Of a DNA stretch of 6,513 nt, positions 1 through 6,467 are shown piece after piece. The number at the start of each line of letters is the position of its first letter. Within the stretch, counting starts at the first letter, position 1. Where the stretch lies: contig JABUEZ010000125.1 in NCBI GenBank assembly GCA_013314795.1, positions 1-6,513 on the forward strand, read 5' to 3'. A program made the position numbers and the translations under genes. The notes below the pieces were generated by a model. It did no database searches and was not told where the DNA came from. It saw nothing but the letters and a program-made list of their open reading frames with translations. The DNA comes from Candidatus Profundicultor aquiphilus (lineage in GTDB: Bacteria > Atribacterota > Atribacteria > Atribacterales > Caldatribacteriaceae).

Positions 1-862
1 TGGCCATGGCCACTTCCAGCTGAAAGGGGGCATTACGTGGATCAAAAAGGAGTGCCAGAGTGAAAACTGGCCCGGAGAAAGGTTGTGCCGGTGTCCCGTT
101 GCCTTTCTCAAGGATAGGATAGGAAGAAAAACCCTGGTTTCTCAGGCGTTCCCCCACGGTTTTGGTTTCTTCTTTGGAATATGGGCCAACCCGGACTTTA
201 AACAGATCGTTTTCTTTCCGAATCTGGACAGAGTATCCTAATTCTTTGAGGAAGGAAAGAATCCGTTGTGCTCTTGTTTCATCCTGATACGCTCCAACCT
301 GAAGAAAAAACTGTTCTCCCTGCGGTTCTGGCGGAGGAATGAGGCTTGCTGAAAACCCCCACTTTTTGGTGATAAGAGTAAGATTTGGATGTAATTTTTT
401 TTCTCGATAGAAGGAAATATTTCCCTGAGCATAGGCCTTGAGCGTTTCTTTTAAATAAGAGAATTCCTGGCGAGTAAGGGGTTGTTTTAAATTCAGCATT
501 CCCCGTATATCACCTTTAAAAAGGGGTGGATTCAGTGTTACCGCCAGGGCCACCCATTTTTGATCTTCTTCTTTTAATTCTCTTACTTCTGGAAAGGGAA
601 GATTTTCGGTACTTACAAAGGGGAGAAGGTCATCGTAGGAAAGAGCTTTAATGGTTTCTTTAATAACTTCAAACCGTAGAATAGGTGCTTGACTTTTGGC
701 ATCCTGAGTCTTGGGCTGGGGAAGGCCTAAGACATTATAAAGGGAGGCAATAAACTCTCCCCTGGTCAATGTGGAGCGCTCCTGTGCTCCTACCAGGGGA
801 GCAAGAAGCACCACAACTATAATAACGATTGTTACTGCTACAGCAAATCTTCTTCCTTTCAT
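1..862 (-). CDS. Secreted SLH-like/SPOR-domain envelope protein, 3' end beyond the window (partial)
   Basis: The minus strand is open from an ATG at 862 to the left edge, 287 codons with no stop. Residues 1-26 form a signal peptide: MKGRR, a long hydrophobic stretch, then a probable cleavage site at VGA/QE. Residues about 30-147 look like a degenerate S-layer homology region, with TLTRGEF near 31-37, a PFPEV segment near 89-93 and LTRQEF at 129-134. Residues about 183-250 form a SPOR domain (FFLQVGAY at 185-192, FKVRVGPYSKEE at 221-232), a fold that binds denuded peptidoglycan. After residue 260 a new domain starts (VFTLALLFDP, then FQLEVAMA). This resembles the opening strands of phosphodiester glycosidase (NAGPA-like) domains, but too little is visible to be sure. 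Likely role: an exported cell-wall-associated protein. The ATG lacks a strong Shine-Dalgarno site; it is chosen because the signal peptide follows at once. SPOR assignment is confident, SLH moderate, the C-terminal domain tentative. Confidence 0.85.
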   Translation of the reverse strand, partial: MKGRRFAVAVTIVIIVVVLLAPLVGAQERSTLTRGEFIASLYNVLGLPQPKTQDAKSQAPILRFEVIKETIKALSYDDLLPFVSTENLPFPEVRELKEEDQKWVALAVTLNPPLFKGDIRGMLNLKQPLTRQEFSYLKETLKAYAQGNISFYREKKLHPNLTLITKKWGFSASLIPPPEPQGEQFFLQVGAYQDETRAQRILSFLKELGYSVQIRKENDLFKVRVGPYSKEETKTVGERLRNQGFSSYPILEKGNGTPAQPFSGPVFTLALLFDPRNAPFQLEVAMA

Positions 863-868
863 GGTGTA

Positions 869-1450
869 TTAGCTTAACAGAAAAACACCACTTGAGCAAG
901 CCTTATTAGTTTCTAAGTGTCCATGGTGTTGATTTTGCCGCTGTAGTTTCTCTCTTTTTATTTTCCCTTCTTCCAGAATTTCTTGTGTGGTTTCCACATC
1001 TTCTGCAGGACTATTCCCCAATCCTGAAGAACGTGAAGGATAGCTTCCCGTTTAGCTTCTTGGCCAAGAAGAGCTTCGATCATTCCTGGGTAGTCTATGT
1101 CCGTAAAAGGTATCCGTGTTCAATTCCTCGACTCTGTAGTTCATGCAAAACCAAGAAGTGGGTTCCAAGAATAATTTTACTGGCTTTCGGGCATTCCCTT
1201 CTCGGAAACATAAAGTTTCTTGATGTCTTCAATCAGAAGGTGCAGGATTGTCCGGGTTTTTTCAAAAGATCGCTACGGGCATCGATCTAGTACCGCCATA
1301 TTTCTCTCACCTGATCTTCGCTGACAGAGCTTCTTTTCTTTAGGCAAGAGGTTGGTTTGATGGCATTCAGCCATTCGATGATGGCTTTGAGCTTTTCCAT
1401 GGTTGCAAAACGCTGGTCGACCATTTCTCAAGTGTAGGCTTGATATCCAT
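869..1450 (-). pseudogene. Decayed gene of unknown function, several frameshifts and one stop
   Basis: A good start is visible on minus: AAAGGGGTG, then ATG at 1450 (MDIKPTLEK). The frame is lost after about nine codons, but protein-like sequence continues in neighbouring frames. In order: MVDQRFATMEKLKAIIEWL from 1424; SVSEDQVREIWRY ending at a TAG at 1287-1289; IDARSDLLKK up to 1257; TRTILHLLIEDIKKLY from 1257; SKIILGTHFLVLHEL from 1181; DIDYPGMIEALLGQEAKREA from 1101; then NSPAEDVETTQEILEEGK from 1015, open to a TAA at 869-871. Each break can be repaired by one base, mostly in or beside a homopolymer run (AAA near 1425, A6 at 1257-1262, GAAA near 1186, TTTT near 1105, GGGG at 1016-1019). 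The repaired product would be roughly 190 residues, soluble, charged and mostly helical. I do not recognise the family. It lies between the chemoreceptor and the SPOR gene on the same strand. Clustered sequencing error is an alternative, but the neighbouring genes are undamaged. Confidence 0.5.
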
Positions 1451-1523
1451 ATAATCACCCCTTTCATATACTTCCTTCGCGTTGTAATTCGATATTCATT
1501 CAGTATCAGGGTATAGAAATAAG

Positions 1524-4091
1524 CTATATTCGGAATTGTCCGAGATCTTTTTCCAGTTTCCGGGTTAATTCTGTAGTTGTGGCAATGTTCTGATCTACTT
1601 CCTGGAGGGTAGCACTCTGTTCCTCTGATGAGGCTGCTACTTCTTCTGCTGAAGCAGCGTTTTCCTCGGATATCGACGCTACATGGCTCAGGGCATGGAA
1701 AATTTCCTCAGAAAGATGCATAGCTTTTTTGGTCCGTGCTGCATTTTCTCGGGATATTGTGGTAACTTCGTTGGAGAGTGAAGCAATAGACTGTGTTGCA
1801 GTTTCAACTTTCTGGAAAGAAAGGGCGATGCTTTCGGTTTGCCGGGTAACAACCTCGTTTGTTTTGTGGATTTCCGCGAAAGATACTCTGGCCTGTTCAA
1901 CAGAGAGGCTCCCCTTTTCCACCTTTTCCTGTGCCTCTTTTGTAGCAAGGACGGCCTGTTCTGCTTCTTTCTGGATGTCCTGGATTAATGAGGCAATTTT
2001 TTGGGCAGCCTGGGCAGATTCTTCTGCCAGTTTTCGGACTTCCTGGGCCACTACGGCAAAACCTCGTCCGGCTTCTCCAGCTCGGGCGGCTTCGATAGCT
2101 GCGTTGAGGGCAAGGAGATTGGTTTCTTCGGCAATACCGGTGATGAGGTTAGTGATGCTTCCAATTTCTTGAGAGCTTTTGCCAAGATTTTCTACCGTTT
2201 TTCCAGCAAACAGCACTGATTCCTGAATGCCCTTCATATCCTGAACGACCTCTACCAGGGTTTTTTCACCTTTTTCCGTGGCACTGAACGCAGTGTTTGC
2301 GGCGTTTCTCATTTCCTGAAGGTTGTGGGCTGTTTCGCGGATTTGTTCTTCGATACGTTCTACTTCTTCGAGCGCTGCGGTGGCTTTTTCGACCTCGAAT
2401 GAGAGTTTTTCATTTGTTGTGCATATTTCGTTCAGAAATTCCTCCATTTTTTGCGAAATCATGATGAGGTTCTGGTTTTGTTCTTCGGAACCTCGGGCAA
2501 CCTGGGCAATGGTCTGGGCAATCTGGTTTCCAGTTTGGGCGATTTCCTGAGACCCTTTATAGAGGTTTTCCATGGTTTTAAAGATTTCCCGAGAAGAGGA
2601 AGCGACTTCGGTGAGAAAGCGGCGCAGCGATGATGTGGCCTGGGTAAGAGCGGAAAGCAGTTCTCCAATTTCGTCTTTTCGCTTGGTTTTAAGGCTCCGG
2701 GTAAGGTCCCCATTTTCAAGGACTTTCGCAAAAGCTACTCCTTGCTGGAGGGGAAGGATGATGCTTCGAGAGAAGAAGAGGCCGAGGACAATGGCCAAGA
2801 TTACAGCAACGACCACGATAAAAACGAGGACCTGTTGAAGGGTTTGCTGAGTATTTTTTGTGGTTGTCATGCTCTGGGCAAAATATTCGGATACTTGCTG
2901 GGTTACCCCGTCTATGGTCAAGGTGATTTTATTCTCAATTTCTCGCGCTTCTTCAAGAATACGATTAATCTCTTCGTTCAGATTGAAGAGATTTTGATCG
3001 AGCTCCACCACCTCCTGCCAGAGCGTTTTAAGAGGGGTAAAGCTTCCGCTCACGATGGCCTGGGTGGTGTCCGGATCGTAAATTTTTGCAAAATCTTCTT
3101 CAAAGAATCTGGATAGAATTTCAAAATTTTTTCCCACCGATTCTTTTGCTTTTTCTTTTGCCTCGCCAGCAAGGAGAAGGTAATTTTTACGATCTTGGTT
3201 GAGAGCATGGATATTTTCCATCCATTGCTCAAGACGTAAGGTATCGAGAACTCCCTTAAAGGACCGGTAAGCTCGGTAGAATTCCATAAAGTCCCTGTCT
3301 ATCTGAATATTTTCTTCATTATGCAAGGCAGCAAAGAAAACATTGCCTTTTTCCTCTAATATTTTCAGTTTTTCGGAAAGGGAGTTACGGGTTTTCTCAG
3401 ATAATGGTAGTTGGGCTAAATCTTTTCGAAATCGTTCGAAATATGAGTTCAGGTTAGCTCGGATGCGATTTTGTTCTTGCCAAAAGTAGATTTCGTTGAA
3501 GGGATCGTCATATTTGGCGATCGTTCCTCCCATGTTCTGGACAAAATTCACAATAGCAAGTGATGGTTCGTCCATAGCCACAATTTTTTCATTCCGGGCA
3601 CCTTGCACTGTGAGCCGTTCCTGCCAGGTATTTCGTACTTCTTGGGTTTTGGTGATATATCGAGTCTGCAGGGCCTGAATTTCCTGGAACTTTGTCCAGA
3701 GTTCGCTTTCTTTTGGAGGGGGTGTAATGGTGGAAGAGAACTTCTCAGTGTTCCAGAGATCACCATATCGGGACAGAAAATCCGGAGAGTTGTTTCCCAA
3801 AAAGCATGCTTCAAGATACATCTCAAGGCGTGTTTCAAGATTCTTCAAAGAAACTTCGTAACTTTTGAGTTTCTCGAAATCTTCTTCCCGGAGGTAAGAG
3901 AGCAGGAGATTATCGTACGTGGAAAGGATGTTCTTTAAACGGGAAGTTGCCAATAACAAGGGAAAAGAATTTTCTACAGCTTGAAAGGAACGACTGGTTT
4001 CCCTTAGGGCAAAGACGGCTACCATTCCAATAATGCCACAAAGAACCGCAAGAATAATAAAACCCAGGGAGATTTTCGTTCTGATCCTCAA
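1524..4091 (-). CDS. Methyl-accepting chemotaxis protein with large helical sensor domain
   Basis: An 855-residue transmembrane chemoreceptor that would signal through CheW and CheA to the flagellar motor or a related output. TM1 is at about 8-29. The extracytoplasmic sensor covers about 31-418 and is mostly predicted helix. TM2 is at about 421-441, followed by a HAMP domain at about 442-495 (RSIILPLQQ with the conserved proline; later KRKDEIGEL). The coiled-coil signalling domain runs to the end. Its hairpin tip, the CheA/CheW-binding region, is unmistakable at 652-692 (GIAEETNLLALNAAIEAARA, then GEAGRGFAVVAQEVRKLAEE). Possible methylation sites are the Glu/Gln pairs at 536-538 and 823-825. 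The protein ends LGQFRI, so no NWETF-type CheR tether is present. The sensor, about 390 residues, is much larger than the roughly 150-residue four-helix bundle of classical receptors; no PAS or Cache signature was recognised, so the ligand is unknown. The first codon is TTG, fixed by the ribosome binding site. No other chemotaxis gene is in view. Confidence 0.97.
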   Translation of the reverse strand: MRIRTKISLGFIILAVLCGIIGMVAVFALRETSRSFQAVENSFPLLLATSRLKNILSTYDNLLLSYLREEDFEKLKSYEVSLKNLETRLEMYLEACFLGNNSPDFLSRYGDLWNTEKFSSTITPPPKESELWTKFQEIQALQTRYITKTQEVRNTWQERLTVQGARNEKIVAMDEPSLAIVNFVQNMGGTIAKYDDPFNEIYFWQEQNRIRANLNSYFERFRKDLAQLPLSEKTRNSLSEKLKILEEKGNVFFAALHNEENIQIDRDFMEFYRAYRSFKGVLDTLRLEQWMENIHALNQDRKNYLLLAGEAKEKAKESVGKNFEILSRFFEEDFAKIYDPDTTQAIVSGSFTPLKTLWQEVVELDQNLFNLNEEINRILEEAREIENKITLTIDGVTQQVSEYFAQSMTTTKNTQQTLQQVLVFIVVVAVILAIVLGLFFSRSIILPLQQGVAFAKVLENGDLTRSLKTKRKDEIGELLSALTQATSSLRRFLTEVASSSREIFKTMENLYKGSQEIAQTGNQIAQTIAQVARGSEEQNQNLIMISQKMEEFLNEICTTNEKLSFEVEKATAALEEVERIEEQIRETAHNLQEMRNAANTAFSATEKGEKTLVEVVQDMKGIQESVLFAGKTVENLGKSSQEIGSITNLITGIAEETNLLALNAAIEAARAGEAGRGFAVVAQEVRKLAEESAQAAQKIASLIQDIQKEAEQAVLATKEAQEKVEKGSLSVEQARVSFAEIHKTNEVVTRQTESIALSFQKVETATQSIASLSNEVTTISRENAARTKKAMHLSEEIFHALSHVASISEENAASAEEVAASSEEQSATLQEVDQNIATTTELTRKLEKDLGQFRI

Positions 4092-4104
4092 GGTTATTCC
4101 TCCT
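4089..4104 (-). promoter_or_regulatory. Ribosome binding site deciding a TTG start for the chemoreceptor
   Basis: On the minus strand AGGAGG (4104-4099) lies 7 bases before TTG (4091-4089). No in-frame ATG lies between this point and residue 23, which is inside TM1, so TTG is the only start that keeps the first membrane segment. A nearby ATG at 4125 is in another frame. Confidence 0.85.
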
Positions 4105-4254
4105 CTTTTGATGGTCTTTTTCCATTCTCTCCTAAAATTGGGTTCAAGACAAGATTTTTGTCCATATCAGGTTGCTTTTGATAGAACCATAAATGAGGGG
4201 ACGGGAGAAAGAGCCCGAGACAACCCCTTGCCTGGGAAAGAAAACCTTCTGCGA

Positions 4255-4380
4255 AGACCAAAAGAAGCAAAACAGAGTCTTTTTGCCTATGTTGAGGAAT
4301 TCTACAACTCGAGAAGACTTCGTTCAACACTGGGGTATAGGATTCCAGAGGAATTTGAAAGACAATACGAGTTAGGGTAA
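4255..4380 (+). pseudogene. IS3-family transposase, C-terminal remnant
   Basis: About 40 codons on plus read RRPKEAKQSLFAYVEEFYNS and then RRLRSTLGYRIPEEFERQY before a TAA at 4378-4380. This is the hallmark end of the IS3-family OrfB integrase (EAKxxLFxYIExFYNRxRxHSxLGYxxPxEFE). The segment carries the last part of the rve core, but the first two catalytic residues of the DDE triad and all of OrfA are missing. The frame stays open upstream, back into the start of the chemoreceptor gene, but residues before about RRPKEAKQ show no transposase similarity, so the break lies near 4240-4260. Non-functional. An old insertion just upstream of the chemoreceptor, later cut down by deletion, explains it. 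Confidence 0.85.
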
Positions 4381-4387
4381 CATAACA

Positions 4388-4417
4388 GTGCCTCCACTTT
4401 TTCGAGTGAAGTCCGCA
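4388..4417 (+). repeat. Probable right terminal inverted repeat of the IS3-family relic
   Basis: Immediately after the transposase stop comes GTGCCTCCACTTTTTCGAGT followed by GAAGTCCGCA. IS3-family elements commonly end in a similar segment (GTGTCCACT, a T-run, then CA) shortly after the OrfB stop. The exact outer end (4417 or 4420) cannot be fixed because the left copy is not in the window. Confidence 0.5.
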
Positions 4418-4420
4418 TCA

Positions 4421-4720
4421 GGGGTAGGAAGAGGGGAGGAAGGCCTTCGAGGAGATATAGGAGAGAATCTCCGTGATGAAGGGGCCAGGCCAGTAAGTTT
4501 TCGCAGAAGACCATCAAAGCTCTGCCCCTAGGATTTCTGTCGTATAGGTGCCTTCTGGAGGTGAGAGAAACGAACACGACAAAGACGGAAATGAAAAGGG
4601 TTTTTGAAAAAATATTTCTGCACAAGTTGACATTATCCTTAAAATTTTGGTTTAATTTCCAACGTTTTTCATATGCATGTGTTGACTGGTAACCGTTTTT
4701 TTACTCAACCGGCACCACTT
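4421..4720. other. Intergenic stretch with no recognisable gene
   Basis: Three hundred bases between the IS3 relic and the end of the CPBP gene. The left part is purine-rich (4421-4470). It holds a perfect 10-base palindrome GAAGGCCTTC at 4439-4448 and a short GGAGAT/ATCTCC inverted repeat just after it, neither followed by a T-run. The right part is AT-rich and contains a promoter-like sequence on plus. The long minus-strand open frame over 4302-4625 overlaps the IS3 remnant and has no recognisable protein character. No terminator for the CPBP gene was found. Confidence 0.6.
4627..4656 (+). promoter_or_regulatory. Promoter-like sequence with no gene behind it
   Basis: TTGACA (4627-4632), an 18-base spacer, then TTTAAT (4651-4656) on plus: a perfect -35 and a 5/6 -10. 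It points into the 3' end of the minus-strand CPBP gene. No open frame or RNA was recognised downstream, so it could be a chance match in AT-rich DNA, a leftover of a lost gene, or a source of antisense transcript. Confidence 0.35.
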
Positions 4721-5560
4721 TTAGAAATCTTCACGCTTTATCGCAAAAGAGACTACAATCCATAAAGCAGCAGTAAATGCACAGCTATAAATCAAGAAAG
4801 GCACTCCTTTAATTGGACTGGCGAAAACGAAAAGCGTACTGAAGATGTAGCTTGCATGCATGATTGTTGCTAAAAACAGGCTCTCAGTGTGCTTGTAAAT
4901 TCGCACCATGAGCACCCGGTAAGCTGTTAGTGCAGCTATAGAAGAAATAAAGTACAACGGGAGAAAAACAGTTGGGGGAACGGTTACATACGAGGAGATT
5001 CCAACCCATATCATCTGGAGCAGGTGCCACAACCCCCACAAAATGCCGACGATTACCCCTGTACTCATGATACTTTGCTTCTTTAAAAGTCGGGGGATAA
5101 CAAATCCTGTCCACCCGAGCTCTTCGACAAAACCACCAGCTATTCCTATCAAGATACCTTGTAGTAAGAGGGACATTTTATCATTCGTCCTGAATATCGC
5201 TGGTAGAAACTCAAGAGAAAAGATTGAGAGAATGAGGAGTACCACCACTTGCAAGAGTGGAGCGACTATAATTACATCCAAGTACCAGTGAGCACTCATC
5301 CGCCACCGAGACAAGCGGAGAAACAATTCGCGCAAACCCACCTTCCCAGAATCATAAAAGGTTAGGAGGATACCTGCGATTGGCGGACCTGATAGCATCG
5401 CCAAGACCGCAATTTGAAATCTCGGGTCAGTTTCCCAGTTAGTGCCGGCAAGGAGACCCGAACCCCCAACCAGCAAGAAACCACCGAAAGAGATAGTAAA
5501 GGTTAGAATGTAATAGCTGAAGACTGGATAACGCCTTATAAAGGACTGATTGCTCACCAT
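4721..5560 (-). CDS. CPBP-family (Abi/CAAX prenyl protease-like) intramembrane protein
   Basis: A 279-residue polytopic membrane protein with about eight hydrophobic segments, a typical length for the family. Three conserved motifs are visible: EELGWTG at 146-152 (glutamates E146 and E147), GILWGLWHL at 172-180 (H179), and ATIMHASY at 231-238 (H235). In characterised relatives the glutamates and histidines form the active site of an intramembrane glutamic-type protease; bacterial members are linked to bacteriocin self-immunity, membrane-protein cleavage or unknown roles. Two usual positions differ: the arginine of EExxxR is T151, and the asparagine four after the last histidine is I239. The ATG is supported by AGGAGG (5573-5568) seven bases upstream. 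It stands alone between a gene-free stretch and an IS256 relic on the opposite strand, so no substrate can be inferred. No bacteriocin peptide gene was seen beside it. Family assignment is firm; protease activity is unproven. Confidence 0.92.
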   Translation of the reverse strand: MVSNQSFIRRYPVFSYYILTFTISFGGFLLVGGSGLLAGTNWETDPRFQIAVLAMLSGPPIAGILLTFYDSGKVGLRELFLRLSRWRMSAHWYLDVIIVAPLLQVVVLLILSIFSLEFLPAIFRTNDKMSLLLQGILIGIAGGFVEELGWTGFVIPRLLKKQSIMSTGVIVGILWGLWHLLQMIWVGISSYVTVPPTVFLPLYFISSIAALTAYRVLMVRIYKHTESLFLATIMHASYIFSTLFVFASPIKGVPFLIYSCAFTAALWIVVSFAIKREDF

Positions 5561-5581
5561 GTTATCCCCTCCTTTTTCACT

Positions 5582-5647
5582 CTAAACAGCTATAGAAGAG
5601 AAAAGAGAAAGCCAGGGAGTTTTATGGGATAAAGACTTTTGCAACAT
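5582..5647 (-). CDS. Possible 21-codon leader ORF before the CPBP gene
   Basis: On minus, GGAGG is followed closely by ATG at 5647, opening a short frame of 21 codons (MLQKSLSHKTPWLSLFSS, then IAV) that stops at TAG 5584-5582, 21 bases before the CPBP ATG. ATG is only one base from GGAGGA, which is too close. The next codon, TTG, is better spaced and would shorten the peptide by one residue. It lies inside the transcript expected from the promoter at 5661-5689. Frames this short arise by chance; the well-matched Shine-Dalgarno is the only support. Confidence 0.25.
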   Translation of the reverse strand: MLQKSLSHKTPWLSLFSSIAV

Positions 5648-5660
5648 TCCTCCTTTCTCA

Positions 5661-5689
5661 ATTATAAGCTACATTGGTGTTTTTGTTAA
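5661..5689 (-). promoter_or_regulatory. Sigma-70-type promoter for the CPBP gene
   Basis: On minus, TTAACA (5689-5684), a spacer of exactly 17 bases, then a perfect TATAAT (5666-5661). Transcription would start near 5654, giving a leader of about 94 bases before the CPBP ATG at 5560. Confidence 0.75.
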
Positions 5690-5737
5690 GGGATTTATGA
5701 ACTCTTTTAGTATTGTAGGAGATTAGGTAATCAGCAA

Positions 5738-6379
5738 GGGTAGTGTATTTTGTTTTGTGTAAGGGGATTACCAGGAAACAAAACATCTCCTGATAGGTTA
5801 AATTGGTAATCAATTAATTTATGGGAGCACCAATCACCCATCAGGAGGTGTTTTGAAGTCATGATTGGAACCTTAAAAAACTTTATCAGGATTTTATCGC
5901 GGAAAGAGGAAAAGGAACAGATTCTCGGGATGATCTGGAAAAAGAAATGAAGGATAAAAGAGGTTCTGGAAAAGGGAGCGCATCGGGAACGGGAGGCCTT
6001 CTGTGAGGAGCAGAAAGACCAGGAGAACGGCTTTTGCCGAGAGACCCTGAAACCCCTCTGGGAACCATCGCAAACTTTTCCATTCCCCGAGTCAGGTGAA
6101 AAGGGTTCCACCACTTCTTCCTTGAACCCTATAAGAGGATTCTTTATACCTTGGATGAGCCTATCATTACCATGTATCAGGGAGTGTGTTCCACAGGGGA
6201 TATCACTCGCACCCTGGAAAGGTTTCTCCGAGGAAGGTATTCCCCCGGTGGGTTTCCCGGATTACCAAGGTGAAGGAATGGCAAAAACGGCCAATTCAAA
6301 AATGGCCCTATTCCCTTTCTCGATGAGGTGGTCCTCAAGATACGGAGGGATACCATCGCTTCCGAGGTGGTGTGTCTGG
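5738..6379 (+). mobile_element. IS256-family insertion sequence relic, right part deleted
   Basis: The element seems to begin near 5738, where GGGTAGTGTATTTTGTTTTG then TGTAA resembles the terminal repeats of IS256-type elements (a G-start, GTGTA and TTTGTGTAA). About 95 bases of leader precede a broken transposase gene. Similarity to the transposase ends near 6379, so roughly the 3' half of the element and its right repeat are gone. The break is about 55 bases before the promoter at 6433. No target-site duplication can be checked because the right end is missing. The left edge is approximate. Confidence 0.7.
5783..5851 (+). promoter_or_regulatory. Long inverted repeat hiding the transposase ribosome binding site
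   Basis: ACATCTCCTGAT (5783-5794) can pair over 12 positions with ATCAGGAGGTGT (5840-5851), with a single G-U wobble. The second arm contains the AGGAGG that would serve the transposase ATG at 5861. An inner pair, ATTGGT (5803-5808) with ACCAAT (5829-5834), could extend the hairpin. Some insertion sequences use such a structure to block translation from transcripts that enter from outside the element; that function is inferred here, the complementarity is seen. Confidence 0.55.
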
Positions 6380-6405
6380 GGAATTTTCTAAAAATCAGAA
6401 CGTAA
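5861..6405 (+). pseudogene. IS256-family (mutator-type) transposase, degraded and truncated
   Basis: The coding trace starts at ATG 5861 (MIGTLKNFIRILSRKEEKEQ), with AGGAGG ten or more bases upstream. An in-frame TGA at 5948-5950 interrupts it, after which the same frame continues with IKEVLEKGAHREREAFCEEQ. It shifts near 6060 to PLGTIANFSIPRVR, meets a TGA at 6097-6099, and runs on as GFHHFFLEPYKRILYTLDEP and IITMYQGVCSTGDITRTLER. It shifts near 6245 to WVSRITKVKEWQKRPIQKW, and near 6305 to PIPFLDEVVLKIRRDTIASE then VVCLG. These blocks follow the order of an IS256 transposase: N-terminal helices, the GNGYY/RDLxTPxG region, the YTLDExIIxMY helix, VSRITxxVKE, then the strand with the first catalytic Asp (FLD). 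Recognisable similarity stops at VVCLG, and the frame ends at TAA 6403-6405. The other catalytic residues are lost, so it is inactive. The hits in three frames make the identification solid. Confidence 0.85.
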
Positions 6406-6432
6406 ATCCCGGATAAATTTTCCCCTCCCCCC

Positions 6433-6461
6433 TTGCAAAATCCCCCCAAAGCATATACAAT
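6433..6461 (+). promoter_or_regulatory. Promoter directed off the right edge, possibly of an rRNA operon
   Basis: TTGCAA (6433-6438), a 17-base spacer, then TACAAT (6456-6461): 4/6 and 5/6 matches to the bacterial consensus with ideal spacing. The C-rich run just before it (6422-6432 and within the spacer) is unlike the rest of the window. The expected start site is near 6468. Confidence 0.6.
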
Positions 6462-6467
6462 ACCTAT

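Noticed and set aside
985..1290. A 101-codon plus-strand frame
   Set aside because: It is antisense to the restorable minus-strand gene, which has a better start and more protein-like blocks.
1729..3116. Several plus-strand open frames of 60-147 codons
   Set aside because: They lie opposite the chemoreceptor gene, have no ribosome binding sites of note and no protein family character; they are antisense shadows of a long coiled-coil gene.
4439..4472. Palindrome GAAGGCCTTC and a GGAGAT/ATCTCC repeat as a terminator or operator
   Set aside because: No T-run follows and no gene ends or begins next to them; short purine-rich repeats like these are expected by chance.
4302..4625. A 107-codon minus-strand frame with a hydrophobic start
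   Set aside because: It overlaps the IS3 transposase remnant and its terminal repeat, has no clear Shine-Dalgarno and low-complexity composition, so chance openness is more likely.
4670..4720. A terminator for the CPBP gene around the GGTAACCG / AACCGG sequences
   Set aside because: The similar elements are direct rather than inverted and no stable stem followed by a U-run forms on the minus strand.
5731..6114. A 127-codon minus-strand frame
   Set aside because: It covers the IS256 leader and the transposase remnant in antisense; the plus-strand transposase similarity explains the region.
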